DNA of 64,000 nucleotides, from NCBI GenBank assembly GCA_963708235.1, contig OY970200.1:2790001-2854000 (forward strand), read 5' to 3'. A model generated the notes under the pieces. The model searched no databases, was not told the origin of the DNA, and saw only the letters and a program-made list of their open reading frames with translations. The stretch comes from G963708235 sp963708235 (GTDB taxonomy: Bacteria; Actinomycetota; Acidimicrobiia; Spongiisociales; UBA5794). Below, one piece after another: positions 18,971 to 27,176 of the stretch (position 1 is its first letter; every line of letters begins with the position of its first letter). Made by a program: the position numbers and the translations under genes.

Positions 18971-20899
18971 ATGAACGATGTCGCCCATCACCCTCCGCGG
19001 CGCTCCTGGCCGCACCGCTTGTTCACACTGCCCAACGTCGTGGCCGTCGTGGGCGGTCTCGTGGTGTTCGCCCTCGTGGAACGGATCTGGGGAACCACCG
19101 AAGGGGCGCTGATCGCGGCGGCCTGCGGCGGAGCGTTCTCGGCGCTGATCTGGTTGGCATGGAACCGGATCACCGGGCTCCGGCCGGTCGGCAAGCTGGT
19201 CGACATTCCTCACATCGGCCAGATCCCGTCAACCCCGGAGAGTCCGGCCCCGACCTTGACCGCTCCCGACTCTGCGGCCTCCATCGCCTACCAGCGTGCG
19301 GCGAGCCGGCTCGAGGCGTCGACCAAGGGGCGGGTGCTGCTGGTCTCGGGGATGATCGCCGGCCAGGGCGCCACCACCGCCAGCCTCAACCTCGCCGTCG
19401 CCGCCACCAGGGCCGGTCGCCGCACCATCCTGATCGACGGGGACACCACCCAGGCCCGCCTCAGCCAATACGGCAGGACCGGCATCTCGCCGGGTCTGTC
19501 CGAGTTGGTCCGTGGCGAGGCAAGCCTCTCCGAGGCCTCCCGCCTGTGGTCGATCGACAGCTCCAGCCGGTTGCCGTTCATCCCGGCGGGAGTCGCCTCG
19601 GATCCCGATGCCGAGCTCGACCGGCGGGGGCTCGCCAGTGCGGTCGAAGATCTCACCACCACCGCCGACCTGGTGCTGATCGACACCGCCGCCAGCGGAA
19701 CCGCCCTCGATGCGCTGGGCGCCCTTGCCGACGGCACCCTGCTGGTGCTCCCCCGCGCCGCCGGGCAGGGAGCCATCGACGCCGCCCGCGATCGGGTGGA
19801 TCGTGCCGGTGCCCCGGCGATCGGGTATGTGATCAACGATGCGGCGCCGAGCCCGCCTTCGATCAACCAGCATCCGATCCTGCGGAGCCTGAAACGAGGG
19901 GTCGCCACCGCACTGCTGGTTCTTGTGGCGTACAGCGCCTGGAACGGTTTTCAGATCTGGAGCTCGTGGCGTGGGGTCGAGCGCCAGGGTTTCGATGTGG
20001 CGGCCGCCAGCGAACTTCTCCCCCTCCCCGACGACGGGATCGGCGACGAGGGTCTGGGTGCCGAGACCGCCACCGCCGTCACCGCCACCCCCCGTCCCGA
20101 GGGAGACTTCCTGGCGGTCCTCGTCGTCGGTACGGACCTGTCCGAGAATCTCGCCGACGTCATCATCCTGATCATCATTCCCAGCAGCGACGACGAACCG
20201 GTGATGGTGTCGCTCCCCCGCGATCTCTACCTCCCCAATCGCTGCACCCAGAGCTACGCCCGGATCAACTCCACACTGGCGGGCTGCGGCGACGAGGTCA
20301 CCGGGGCCAGCCTGCTCTCGCTCACCGTCGAGGACTTCACCGGGATCCACATCGACCATTTCGCCCTGTTCACCTTCGAAGGTTTCGAACGGATCATCGA
20401 CGAGGTCGGCGGGGTCGAGATCTGTGTCGACAATGCGGTACGCGACTCGAAATCCCATCTCGACCTCCCTGCAGGCTGTACCCAGGCGGACGGAGCCCAG
20501 GCACTGTCGTGGGTTCGCTCCCGCCGCACCCAGGAGTTCGTCGACGACCGCTGGCGCACCATGCCCAACGTCAGCGATCTGACCCGCAACGAACGTCAGC
20601 AGGACGTCATCCTGCAGATGTTCACCAAGCTCCGGGACTTCCAGTCCCCCAGCGATCTCACCGGGACCGTGCGGAGTCTGACCAGCGCCTTCGAGCTGGA
20701 TGACCGCCTCGGGATCACGGACGCCATCAACCTGGCATGGGATCTGCGGGGAATCGACCCGGGAAATGTCCGCAGTCTGGAGATCCCGGTCACCGATCGT
20801 CAGACCAGCGCCGGGGCCCAGGTCCTGGTCCCCACCGACTCGTTCGATGCGGTGATCGCCGATGTCTGGCCCGGTCTCGACCCGACCAACGGCGACTGA
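18971..20899 (+). CDS. P-loop (CpsD-like) - LytR/CpsA/Psr fusion protein
   Basis: 642 residues. Two N-terminal membrane helices (about 20-60) are followed by a CpsD/BY-kinase-like P-loop domain (about 110-290): VLLVSGMIAGQGATTASLN in place of Walker A, ILIDGDTTQARLSQYG for Walker A', and LVLIDTAASG for Walker B. A third membrane helix (about 310-330) leads to an LCP domain with LVVGTDLSENLADVI, VSLPRDLYLP, IDEVGGVEICV, LSWVRSRR and LTRNERQQDVI. LCP proteins transfer glycopolymers to the cell wall outside the membrane; CpsD-type domains control polymer synthesis inside. The Walker A lysine is replaced by alanine (GQGATT), so kinase activity is unlikely. The ATG at 18971 was preferred to the TTG at 18944. 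Confidence 0.82.
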   Translation: MNDVAHHPPRRSWPHRLFTLPNVVAVVGGLVVFALVERIWGTTEGALIAAACGGAFSALIWLAWNRITGLRPVGKLVDIPHIGQIPSTPESPAPTLTAPDSAASIAYQRAASRLEASTKGRVLLVSGMIAGQGATTASLNLAVAATRAGRRTILIDGDTTQARLSQYGRTGISPGLSELVRGEASLSEASRLWSIDSSSRLPFIPAGVASDPDAELDRRGLASAVEDLTTTADLVLIDTAASGTALDALGALADGTLLVLPRAAGQGAIDAARDRVDRAGAPAIGYVINDAAPSPPSINQHPILRSLKRGVATALLVLVAYSAWNGFQIWSSWRGVERQGFDVAAASELLPLPDDGIGDEGLGAETATAVTATPRPEGDFLAVLVVGTDLSENLADVIILIIIPSSDDEPVMVSLPRDLYLPNRCTQSYARINSTLAGCGDEVTGASLLSLTVEDFTGIHIDHFALFTFEGFERIIDEVGGVEICVDNAVRDSKSHLDLPAGCTQADGAQALSWVRSRRTQEFVDDRWRTMPNVSDLTRNERQQDVILQMFTKLRDFQSPSDLTGTVRSLTSAFELDDRLGITDAINLAWDLRGIDPGNVRSLEIPVTDRQTSAGAQVLVPTDSFDAVIADVWPGLDPTNGD

Positions 20900-20986
20900 C
20901 CGCTCCGGAACCCGCGCACGCCCGGATATCTCGTAGGATATGGCCGGTCCCCGTGCGAGACGGGATCGCCGTACGCAGGAGCTGCC

Positions 20987-21928
20987 GTGACCGACCACCT
21001 CGATCCGAACGACCCACTTGCCGGCATCGAGCCGTACCAGGAGTACGGTGACGCATCGTCGCGGGAGCAGACGCCCACCACCTCGGCCGCACCCGGCGAC
21101 TCGGGTGGGATGCCACCCCGCTCTCCCTTGCTGACCGGTCTGGTGCTCGGGCTGATGCTGGTGGTGGTGAGCATCGCCGTGTTCCAGCTCTTCAGCGGCG
21201 ACGACGAGAACACCCCCGGTGTCGCCTCCGACACCACCCTTGCCCCCACCGGGGACGAAACCGACAGCACCGCCGAGGGCACCGACACCACCGTGGCCAC
21301 CGGCACCGAGGGGGATACCACCGGGACGGACGTCACCGATCCCGGCACCGGAACCGGCACCCCGGTCGGCGACGGCACCGTGATCCCGTACGACCCGGTC
21401 GGCGACCCGTTGACCATCTCCGAGATGACGATGGCCGCCGACGGCATCGGCCCGATCACGCTCGGGCTCCCCGCCGACCAGGCCGTGGGCCGGTTGGTGG
21501 CGAGCTTCGGCGCTCCCGAGGAGGACACCGGTCCGCAGGTCTCGGTGGGCGACTGGGGTGTCTGCGAGGGCGACACCGAGCGGATCGTCCGCTGGGGTCC
21601 GCTTGCCGCCATCGTGGTGGTCGACGACGACGGCACGGAAACCTTCGCCGGGTACCGGCTCGACCTTGCGTTCGGCGGGCTGTCCCACCCGGCCGTGGAC
21701 CTCGCCACGTTGAGCGGGTTGCAGGCGGGGAATGCATTCCGCCAGCTCTCCGAGCAGATCTATCCCGATTTCGACGTGCGCCAGATCGACGCCACCGGGC
21801 TCTCCAACGCCACCAGCGCCTGGGAACTGCGCAGCAGCGAGACCGGCAACCTGTTGCTGTGGGGCCCGCTCGCCGACGACGACGTGGTGCGGGGCATCTA
21901 CTCCAACAATGCCTGCGGAACCTTCTGA
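20987..21928 (+). CDS. TM-anchored extracytoplasmic protein, paralogue B of 17799-18872
   Basis: 313 residues, GTG start, not a named family. A short cytosolic N-terminus precedes one transmembrane helix (about 46-65) and a Thr/Asp-rich linker (about 75-140). The C-terminal domain repeats the motif order of the gene at 17799: VASFGAPEE, IVRWGPLAAIVVV, ATLSGLQAGNAF, NLLLWGPLADDD and a terminal Cys pair region (NNACGTF). It lacks the zinc ribbon. It follows the LCP fusion by 87 bp in the same direction. The pair probably acts with the LCP protein at the cell wall (inference from position and topology). Confidence 0.68.
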   Translation: MTDHLDPNDPLAGIEPYQEYGDASSREQTPTTSAAPGDSGGMPPRSPLLTGLVLGLMLVVVSIAVFQLFSGDDENTPGVASDTTLAPTGDETDSTAEGTDTTVATGTEGDTTGTDVTDPGTGTGTPVGDGTVIPYDPVGDPLTISEMTMAADGIGPITLGLPADQAVGRLVASFGAPEEDTGPQVSVGDWGVCEGDTERIVRWGPLAAIVVVDDDGTETFAGYRLDLAFGGLSHPAVDLATLSGLQAGNAFRQLSEQIYPDFDVRQIDATGLSNATSAWELRSSETGNLLLWGPLADDDVVRGIYSNNACGTF

Positions 21929-22042
21929 CCGCTCACCGGGCGGGACCGAACGTCGCGCCACCCGTTCTCCAGGGTCGAAATACGACGGCACGGTGCCATC
22001 ATCTACAATGCCGGCGTTGCCGATTCTGACCGGAGTTCACCG

Positions 22043-22783
22043 ATGAGCAAGAGCCGCATGCGAGGCGCACTGTACGGGTTGCTGGGAGGTAGCCTCCTCG
22101 GACTCGTCGCCCTGGTGCTGGTGGGTGGGCGATTTGCGCTCGGGTCGGTGATCTCGACCCCCGTGCGCGAGGGTGCCGCCAGCGCCACCACCGACTTCGT
22201 GATCGCCTCGGGCGGCCTCTACCTCGCCGTGTTGCTGGTCGGCCTGCTCGCCGGTGTCGCCTTTGCCGGCATCTCGTACGGGGTGAACCGGGCCCAGGAC
22301 CCCGACTCGCCGCGCTTCCCGCTGCGGTATCTCCTGGTCGGTGCCGGGCTGGTCTCTGCGATCACCGGCTATGCCCTGCTGCGGGCCGGGCTCGGCGCCT
22401 TCGCCGACATCACCGCCGGTGTCGTCACCATCCCCGTCCTCTCGCTGATCCTCGTCGGGCTGATCGGCGGTGCGCTCACCGGCGCCATCACCGCCGATGT
22501 GGTCGGACGTCTCGCCCACCCGAAGGTTCTCGGGCTGGAAGGTGCCGCATGGCCGACCAGCGGCACCGCAATGGTCCGTGAGATGAGCCGTGCCGTCGGG
22601 ACACCGATCATCGCCCTGATCGTCGCCATGGCAGTGGCCGTCCCGTTCTCGCAGCTCCTGCTCGCCGCCGAAGGGACCCTGGCGGTGGCGATCTTCAGCA
22701 TCATGGGCGCCCTCGTCCTCGGAGCCGCCGCCCTTCTCGCCTACCGCCCCTGGGACCGCAACAGCGACCAACCCGCCGGCTGA
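22043..22783 (+). CDS. Polytopic membrane protein, unknown function
   Basis: 246 residues with about six hydrophobic segments (near 8-32, 51-80, 92-118, 125-155, 188-215 and 218-240). I recognise no family motif. Glycine-rich helices such as LYGLLGGSLLGLVALVLVGG suggest tight helix packing. Last gene of the same-strand run from 15697; it is followed by the repeat island. Function cannot be assigned. Confidence 0.65.
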   Translation: MSKSRMRGALYGLLGGSLLGLVALVLVGGRFALGSVISTPVREGAASATTDFVIASGGLYLAVLLVGLLAGVAFAGISYGVNRAQDPDSPRFPLRYLLVGAGLVSAITGYALLRAGLGAFADITAGVVTIPVLSLILVGLIGGALTGAITADVVGRLAHPKVLGLEGAAWPTSGTAMVREMSRAVGTPIIALIVAMAVAVPFSQLLLAAEGTLAVAIFSIMGALVLGAAALLAYRPWDRNSDQPAG

Positions 22784-22836
22784 CCCCTCTTCGGATCGCT
22801 CCCACAGGCAAGAACGACCGAGCCTGTTCGGCCCAC

Positions 22837-23070
22837 ATGTCCCCTTCCCGGCCCTCCCCTCCTCGGGAGGAGGGGTGGCTGCGGACGCCTTGCGGACGCA
22901 GACGGGGCGGAGCGCGGCGTCAATGTCCGCCTCGCCAGCAGCGTCACCGATGGTCGCCCGTTCAGCGTCATTGCGCTCAAGGCAACTCGCACCGCACGCG
23001 ACAGGTCGACCTCAGGGAAAGCTAGCTCGCGCCCCGCCCCACCTCCTCCCAGAACCTCGGAGGCACCCCG
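22837..23070. repeat. Intergenic repeat unit, copy 1 (partial)
   Basis: About 234 bp nearly identical to 24493-24725 and 24807-25040, beginning in a GTCCCCTTCCCGG block and ending at AGGCACCCCG. It lacks the first about 80 bp of the unit. It contains the short hairpin CCCCTCCTCGGGAGGAGGGG. No credible protein is encoded: changes between copies alter every possible reading frame. The IS110 element begins exactly where this copy ends. Confidence 0.85.
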
Positions 23071-23071
23071 C

Positions 23072-23341
23072 TGTGAGGATGCGGTTCGTGGTTCGGTGGT
23101 GGAGACTGGGTTGGTGTCGATGACGTTGGGTGTGACCCTTACCCCGCTGGCCTTCCCTGTTGGGGGGTGCCTTTGGGGGGACATGTCCGCTTGGTGTCAT
23201 CGGCGCTGGCCCGGTCAAGGGGTGACTGGCCTGATTAGGAGCTTGACCGCCCGGTGTTGGCCTGGCGTGTCTCATCACAGCCTTGCCGATCCCCTGTGAC
23301 CGGACCAGAGCCATACGTCCAGCTCTAGGCGAGGAGGAACG
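23072..23341 (+). ncRNA. Candidate IS110 bridge RNA in the left end
   Basis: In IS110 elements such as IS621 the noncoding left end upstream of the transposase encodes a bridge RNA whose loops base-pair with target and donor DNA. Here the left end is about 270 nt and contains GGGGTGCCT at 23164-23172, the exact reverse complement of AGGCACCCC at 23061-23069, the last bases of the left flank. A GGGGGG run follows at 23175-23180 that could pair with the CCCCCC starting the right flank at 24410. The transcript limits are not determined; this marks the region that should hold it. Confidence 0.45.
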
Positions 23342-23344
23342 CTG

Positions 23345-24394
23345 ATGTCCATGTTGGCAGACAACTACGAGTTCGTCGTGGCGGTCGATACGCATCGAGA
23401 TACCCATACCGCTGCGGTGCTCGTCACTGGTACCGGTGCAGCAATCGATATCGAGCAGGTCCCGGCCGATCCGGGCGGCTACAACGAGTTGATCACCGTT
23501 GCTGACCGTCACGGCGCTACCACCCAACGGGTGTGGGTGATTGAAGGCGCCGGGAGTTACGGTGCCGGGTTGGCTCGGCACCTCCTCGCCCGCGGCGAGC
23601 GGATCGTCGAAGTTGACCGCCCGACCCGACCCAAGCGGCGTAACGGCGCCAAGTCCGATGAGATCGACGCGGTGCGTTCCGGTCGCGAGGCCCTGACCCG
23701 TCGACATCCCGGTGAGCCCCGCAACCTGAACGGTGACCGGGCATCGTTGGCGGTGCTTGTCACTGCCCGCAGTTCCGCCAAAGACGCCGCCAAGACGGCT
23801 AAACAGCAACTCCACGCCATCATCATCGGCGCCCCCGAACCACTCCGGGACCGTTTCCGGGGCCTGTCCACCACCCGGATGATCACGACCGCTGCCAAGC
23901 TCCGTACCAGCACCGCCTGGAGCCACGAGACCCGCATCGTTGCCGACACCATTCGCCAGCTCGCCCGCCGGGCACGCACCCTCGACAACGAAGCCGCCAA
24001 CCACCAACACCACATCGACCAGATCGTCAAAGCGTGGCGACCCGACCTCCTCAACGAACAAGGCGTCGGACCCATCGTCGCCGCCATCATCCTGTGCGCC
24101 TGGTCCCACCCAGGCAGATTCCGAAACGAAGCCGCGTTCGCGAACCTTGCCGGGGTCGCCCCCATCGAGGCGTCCTCCGGGCTCATCACCCGACACCGCC
24201 TCAACCGCTACGGCGACCGGCAACTCAACCAGGCACTCCACACCATTGTCCTCTGCCGGCTCCGCTACGACCCCGAGACCCGCGCCTACGCCGCCCGCCG
24301 CGCCGCAGAAGGCAAAAAACCAGCCGAGATCCGACGCTGCCTCAAACGCTACATCGCCCGCCACATCTACCGCCTCCTCGAAAACCCCACTTGA
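23345..24394 (+). CDS. IS110-family transposase (DEDD recombinase)
   Basis: 349 residues, complete. The N-terminal DEDD RuvC-like domain shows VVAVDTHRDTHTAAV, then RVWVIEGAGSYGAG, then GAKSDEIDAV. The C-terminal Transposase_20 domain shows NEQGVGPIVAAIIL and FANLAGVAPIEASSG, with the conserved serine region followed by RYGDRQLNQALHTIVL. A GAGGAGG ribosome site precedes the start. All catalytic segments are intact, so the element may be active. It would catalyse site-specific insertion guided by a bridge RNA. Confidence 0.92.
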   Translation: MSMLADNYEFVVAVDTHRDTHTAAVLVTGTGAAIDIEQVPADPGGYNELITVADRHGATTQRVWVIEGAGSYGAGLARHLLARGERIVEVDRPTRPKRRNGAKSDEIDAVRSGREALTRRHPGEPRNLNGDRASLAVLVTARSSAKDAAKTAKQQLHAIIIGAPEPLRDRFRGLSTTRMITTAAKLRTSTAWSHETRIVADTIRQLARRARTLDNEAANHQHHIDQIVKAWRPDLLNEQGVGPIVAAIILCAWSHPGRFRNEAAFANLAGVAPIEASSGLITRHRLNRYGDRQLNQALHTIVLCRLRYDPETRAYAARRAAEGKKPAEIRRCLKRYIARHIYRLLENPT

Positions 24395-24409
24395 CATCCA
24401 TAGGAGCGT

Positions 24410-24725
24410 CCCCCCGGGGCGGGTCGGAATACCTGCTGCCACACCGCAGGTCCCCTCGGACAGTGGGGCCAAAGCAGCGCGCACCAACGCGGCGTCCCCT
24501 TCTCGGCCCTCCCCTCCTCGGGAGGAGGGGAGGCTGCGGACGCCTTGCGGACGCAGACGGGGCGGAGCGCGGCGTCAATGTCCGCCTCGCCAGCAGCGTC
24601 ACCGATGGTCGCCCGTTCAGCGTCATTGCGCTCAAGGCAACTCGCACCGCACGCGACAGGTCGACCTCAGGGAAAGCTAGCTCGCGCCCCGCCCCACCTC
24701 CTCCCAGAACCTCGGAGGCACCCCG
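24410..24725. repeat. Intergenic repeat unit, copy 2 (full, 316 bp)
   Basis: Full unit from CCCCCCGGGGCGGG to GGAGGCACCCCG, arranged head to tail with copy 3. Differs from copy 3 by one inserted C near 24454 and a few substitutions. The ends are GC palindromes (CCCCGCCCCCCGGGGCGGG across the junction), the type of structured repeat that IS110 elements often target. Confidence 0.88.
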
Positions 24726-25040
24726 CCCCCCGGGGCGGGTCGGAATACCTGCTGCCACACCGCAGGTCCCTCGGACAGTGGGGCCAAAGCAGCGCGCACC
24801 AACGCGGCGTCCCCTTCCCGGCCCTCCCCTCCTCGGGAGGAGGGGTGGCTGCGGACGCCTTGCGGACGCAGACGGGGCGGAGCGCGGCGTCAATGTCCGC
24901 CTCGTCAGCAGCGTCACCGATGGTCGCTCGTTCAGCGTCATTGCGCTCAAGGCAACTCGCACCGCACGCGACAGGTCGACCTCAGGGAAAGCTAGCTCGC
25001 GCCCCGCCCCACCTCCTCCCAGAACCTCGGAGGCACCCCG
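24726..25040. repeat. Intergenic repeat unit, copy 3 (full, 315 bp)
   Basis: Direct tandem copy of 24410-24725. Copy-specific changes include a T at about 24905 (CTCGTCAGCAG against CTCGCCAGCAG) and another near 24929. A fourth unit would begin at 25041 but runs into the minisatellite after CCCCCCGGGGCGGG. Confidence 0.88.
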
Positions 25041-25044
25041 CCCC

Positions 25045-25231
25045 CCGGGGCGGGGAGGGCCGGAAGAGGGGTCCGGGGCGGGGAGGCCGGAAGAGGGGTC
25101 CGGGGCGGGGAGGCCGGAAGAGGGTCCGGGGCGGGGAGGGCCGGAAGAGGGTCCGGGGCGGGGAGGGCCGGAAGAGGGTCCGGGGCGGGGAGGGCCGGAA
25201 GAGGGTCCGGGGCGGGGAGGGCCGAAAAGGG
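25045..25231. repeat. GC-rich minisatellite, about 7 x 26-28 bp
   Basis: Seven tandem copies of a unit CCGGGGCGGGGAGG(G)CC followed by GGAAGAGGG(G)T, with unit lengths 28, 27, 26, 27, 27, 27 and a degenerate last copy. Length changes sit in G runs, so the array looks slippage-prone. The 27-nt period would encode nine-residue repeats, but the 28- and 26-bp units break any frame, so I read it as noncoding. The sequence from 25232 to 25374 is low-complexity G/A/C with no gene. Confidence 0.9.
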
Positions 25232-25374
25232 GGGGAACGCCGCACGAGGGGCCGAACGGGCCGAAAGGGCCCAGACGGGCCGAACAGGAACCCGTATGAG
25301 CAAGAACCCACAAGTGCCTGGGCAAACCCCGCTCTTGGCAGGGAGGGGCGAGGGCCGCCTGGCGACCGAACGGA

Positions 25375-26208
25375 TCAGCGGGTGCGTTCGAAGGTGGGTT
25401 GGGGGCGGTTGTACTTCTGCTCGTCGGCCCACCAGGTGAAGAACACGGTGGCGATGCCTGCCCAGAGGATGAGTCCTCCTCCGACCTTCATGATGAGCCC
25501 GGCGATGACCTGATCGGTGTGCGCCGACATCCCCCACATCCTGGGGAAGGTCTCGTAGATCTTGTAGAGGGCATGGTCACCGAGGGTGAGGAACGAGGCC
25601 GGCACGGTCGGGACCAGGGACTGGAGGAACAGATAGCCCATCCGCTCGAACGGTGGGAGGCGGGGCAGGTCGGGGATGGGGCCGATCACGGGCCACCACA
25701 TCAGGATGGCGGTGCCGAACAGCAGACCGTGCATCAGCGCATGGAACCAGTCAGGCCCGACGATCATGTTCTCGACGACCTGAGGGGCGTGGAGCAGGGC
25801 GAGCGTCCCGTTGAACAGGAGCAGCGCCACGATCGGCTTGGTGAGCACCCGCATCACCGGAAGGATCGGGACGATGATCAGTCGCATCAGCCACCACGGG
25901 ATGCCACGGAGCAACAGCGGCGGGGCGACCAGGGCGATCACCATGTGCTCCACCATGTGGAACATGAAGAGCCGCTGCTCGCCGATGTCGTGGATCGGGT
26001 AGGTCGAGACCGCCAGGATGGAGAAGATCCCGGCGTAGAAGTAGAAGCGCTGCCGCCCGGTGACGGCGGGTTCGCCCCGCGGGGCATAGTGGCCGGCGAG
26101 GCGGCGGACGCCGTACTCGAACCCGAAGATCGCCGCCAGGACGATCGCAAAGACATCGAGATGCAGGTGCGGGGTGATCGGCTCCACCGCGGCGAGGATC
26201 ATGGTCAC
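25375..26208 (-). CDS. ctaG: Cytochrome c oxidase assembly protein, CtaG family
   Basis: 277 residues, about seven transmembrane helices, of the Caa3_CtaG family. These polytopic proteins help insert copper or assemble the caa3/aa3 oxidase. Conserved His-containing segments include MFHMVEHMVIALVAPPLLL, DWFHALMHGLLFGTAILMWW and the C-terminal AGLIMKVGGGLILWAG. Last gene of the leftward oxidase operon, 34 bp after ctaF. Confidence 0.88.
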   Translation of the reverse strand: MTMILAAVEPITPHLHLDVFAIVLAAIFGFEYGVRRLAGHYAPRGEPAVTGRQRFYFYAGIFSILAVSTYPIHDIGEQRLFMFHMVEHMVIALVAPPLLLRGIPWWLMRLIIVPILPVMRVLTKPIVALLLFNGTLALLHAPQVVENMIVGPDWFHALMHGLLFGTAILMWWPVIGPIPDLPRLPPFERMGYLFLQSLVPTVPASFLTLGDHALYKIYETFPRMWGMSAHTDQVIAGLIMKVGGGLILWAGIATVFFTWWADEQKYNRPQPTFERTR

Positions 26209-26242
26209 CGCCGCCCTCCACGGAGGTGGGTGGCCGGGGACA

Positions 26243-26569
26243 TCACAGCGCCCGGAACGTCAGCAGCATGACGATGAAGAGCGGAAGCGCCCCGAATACG
26301 CCGACGAGGAACAAGCCCCGGAACACCGGCTGGTCGAACTTGAGATGCATGAAGAACGCCACCACCACGGCGAATTTGACGGCGCCGAGGAACAACAGGC
26401 TGGGCACCTTGATCGCTTCCAGACCCTCGATGTAGGGGATGGCGATCTCGACGGCGGTCACGATGCCGAGGAACAGCGCCAGCATCCAGTACTGCCTGGT
26501 GGAGGGATGGTCGTCGTCGAAGTGTTCGAAGTCCTCGACCTGTTCGGCGGTGTCTGCGGTCACGCTCAT
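26243..26569 (-). CDS. ctaF: Cytochrome c oxidase subunit IV
   Basis: 108 residues with three transmembrane helices and the subunit IV pattern EIAIPYIEGLEAIKV, LLFLGAVKFAVVVAFFMHL and FDQPVFRGLF. The start ATG overlaps the ctaE stop codon (ATGA), so translation is probably coupled. A supporting, non-catalytic membrane subunit. Confidence 0.85.
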   Translation of the reverse strand: MSVTADTAEQVEDFEHFDDDHPSTRQYWMLALFLGIVTAVEIAIPYIEGLEAIKVPSLLFLGAVKFAVVVAFFMHLKFDQPVFRGLFLVGVFGALPLFIVMLLTFRAL

Positions 26570-27174
26570 GCCTCGAGTAGGTAGATGATGGTGAAGATGA
26601 CAATCCACACGATATCGACAAAGTGCCAGTAGAGGCCGACCAGCTCGACGTTGAGACCGCGGTCCTCGTAGAGACGCCCGCTGAACGACAGGATCAGCAT
26701 GGTCACCAGCATCATCACCCCGATCGCCACGTGGGCGCCGTGGAATCCGGTCAGCATGTAGAACGCCGACCCGAACGGGCTGGTGCCGATGGTCAGACCC
26801 TTGTGGACGAACTCGGTGAACTCGTAGATCTGGCCGGCGAGGAAGGTGGCGCCGAGCAACGCCGTGGCGCCGAGCCACACCCGTCCCTGCCTGGGGTCCT
26901 TGCGGTGAAACGCCTGGTGGGCGAGCACCATGGTGAGCGAGCTCATCAGCAGGACGAACGACGAGGCCGAGGTGAACGGGATGTCGAAGATGTCGGGCCC
27001 GGGTCCGTCGGCGGTGGTGTTCCGGTACAGCAGGAAGGTGGCGATCATCGCCCCGAAGAAGATGCACTCCGAACCGAGGAACACCCACATCGCCGCCTTG
27101 CGGGTGTAGTGGATGTCGTGTTCGCCGTCCTCGTGGCCGTGGGGCAGCGAATCGGCGACGTACTGCGTTGACAT
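26566..27174 (-). CDS. ctaE: Cytochrome c oxidase subunit III
   Basis: 202 residues, five transmembrane helices, as expected for the bacterial short form. Conserved segments include MWVFLGSECIFFGAMIATF, SSLTMVLAHQAFHRKD, MLTGFHGAHVAIGVMMLV and GLYWHFVDIVWIVIF. The ATG at 27174 lies 2 bases from the ctaD stop and gives the standard N-terminus; the longer frame to 27228 lies inside ctaD. Confidence 0.92.
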   Translation of the reverse strand: MSTQYVADSLPHGHEDGEHDIHYTRKAAMWVFLGSECIFFGAMIATFLLYRNTTADGPGPDIFDIPFTSASSFVLLMSSLTMVLAHQAFHRKDPRQGRVWLGATALLGATFLAGQIYEFTEFVHKGLTIGTSPFGSAFYMLTGFHGAHVAIGVMMLVTMLILSFSGRLYEDRGLNVELVGLYWHFVDIVWIVIFTIIYLLEA

Positions 27175-27176
27175 CG

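Larger units (their letters stand above)
23072..24409 (+). mobile_element. IS110-family insertion sequence
   Basis: About 1.34 kb, delimited by comparing the flanks with the intact repeat junction at 25040/25041 and 24725/24726: the left flank ends with the repeat unit end and the right flank resumes at the next unit start (CCCCCCGGGG at 24410). No terminal inverted repeats and no clear target duplication are visible, as expected for IS110. It contains one transposase gene and a 270-bp noncoding left end. Boundaries are good to within 2 bases because C/G runs are shared. Confidence 0.8.

Noticed and set aside
19229..21991. A 920-codon open frame on the minus strand
   Set aside because: It lies antisense to the LCP fusion and paralogue B, has shadow-type composition (Gly/Val/Asp/Arg-rich, no motifs), and the plus-strand genes have clear domains.
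22837..25231. CRISPR array
   Set aside because: Repeat units are ~315 bp or 26-28 bp without unique spacers, and no cas genes are present.
24034..25299. Long plus-strand frame across the repeats encoding GGPEEGPGR-type repeats
   Set aside because: It begins inside the transposase gene in another phase and runs through noncoding repeat units and the minisatellite, whose 26- and 28-bp units disrupt the frame.
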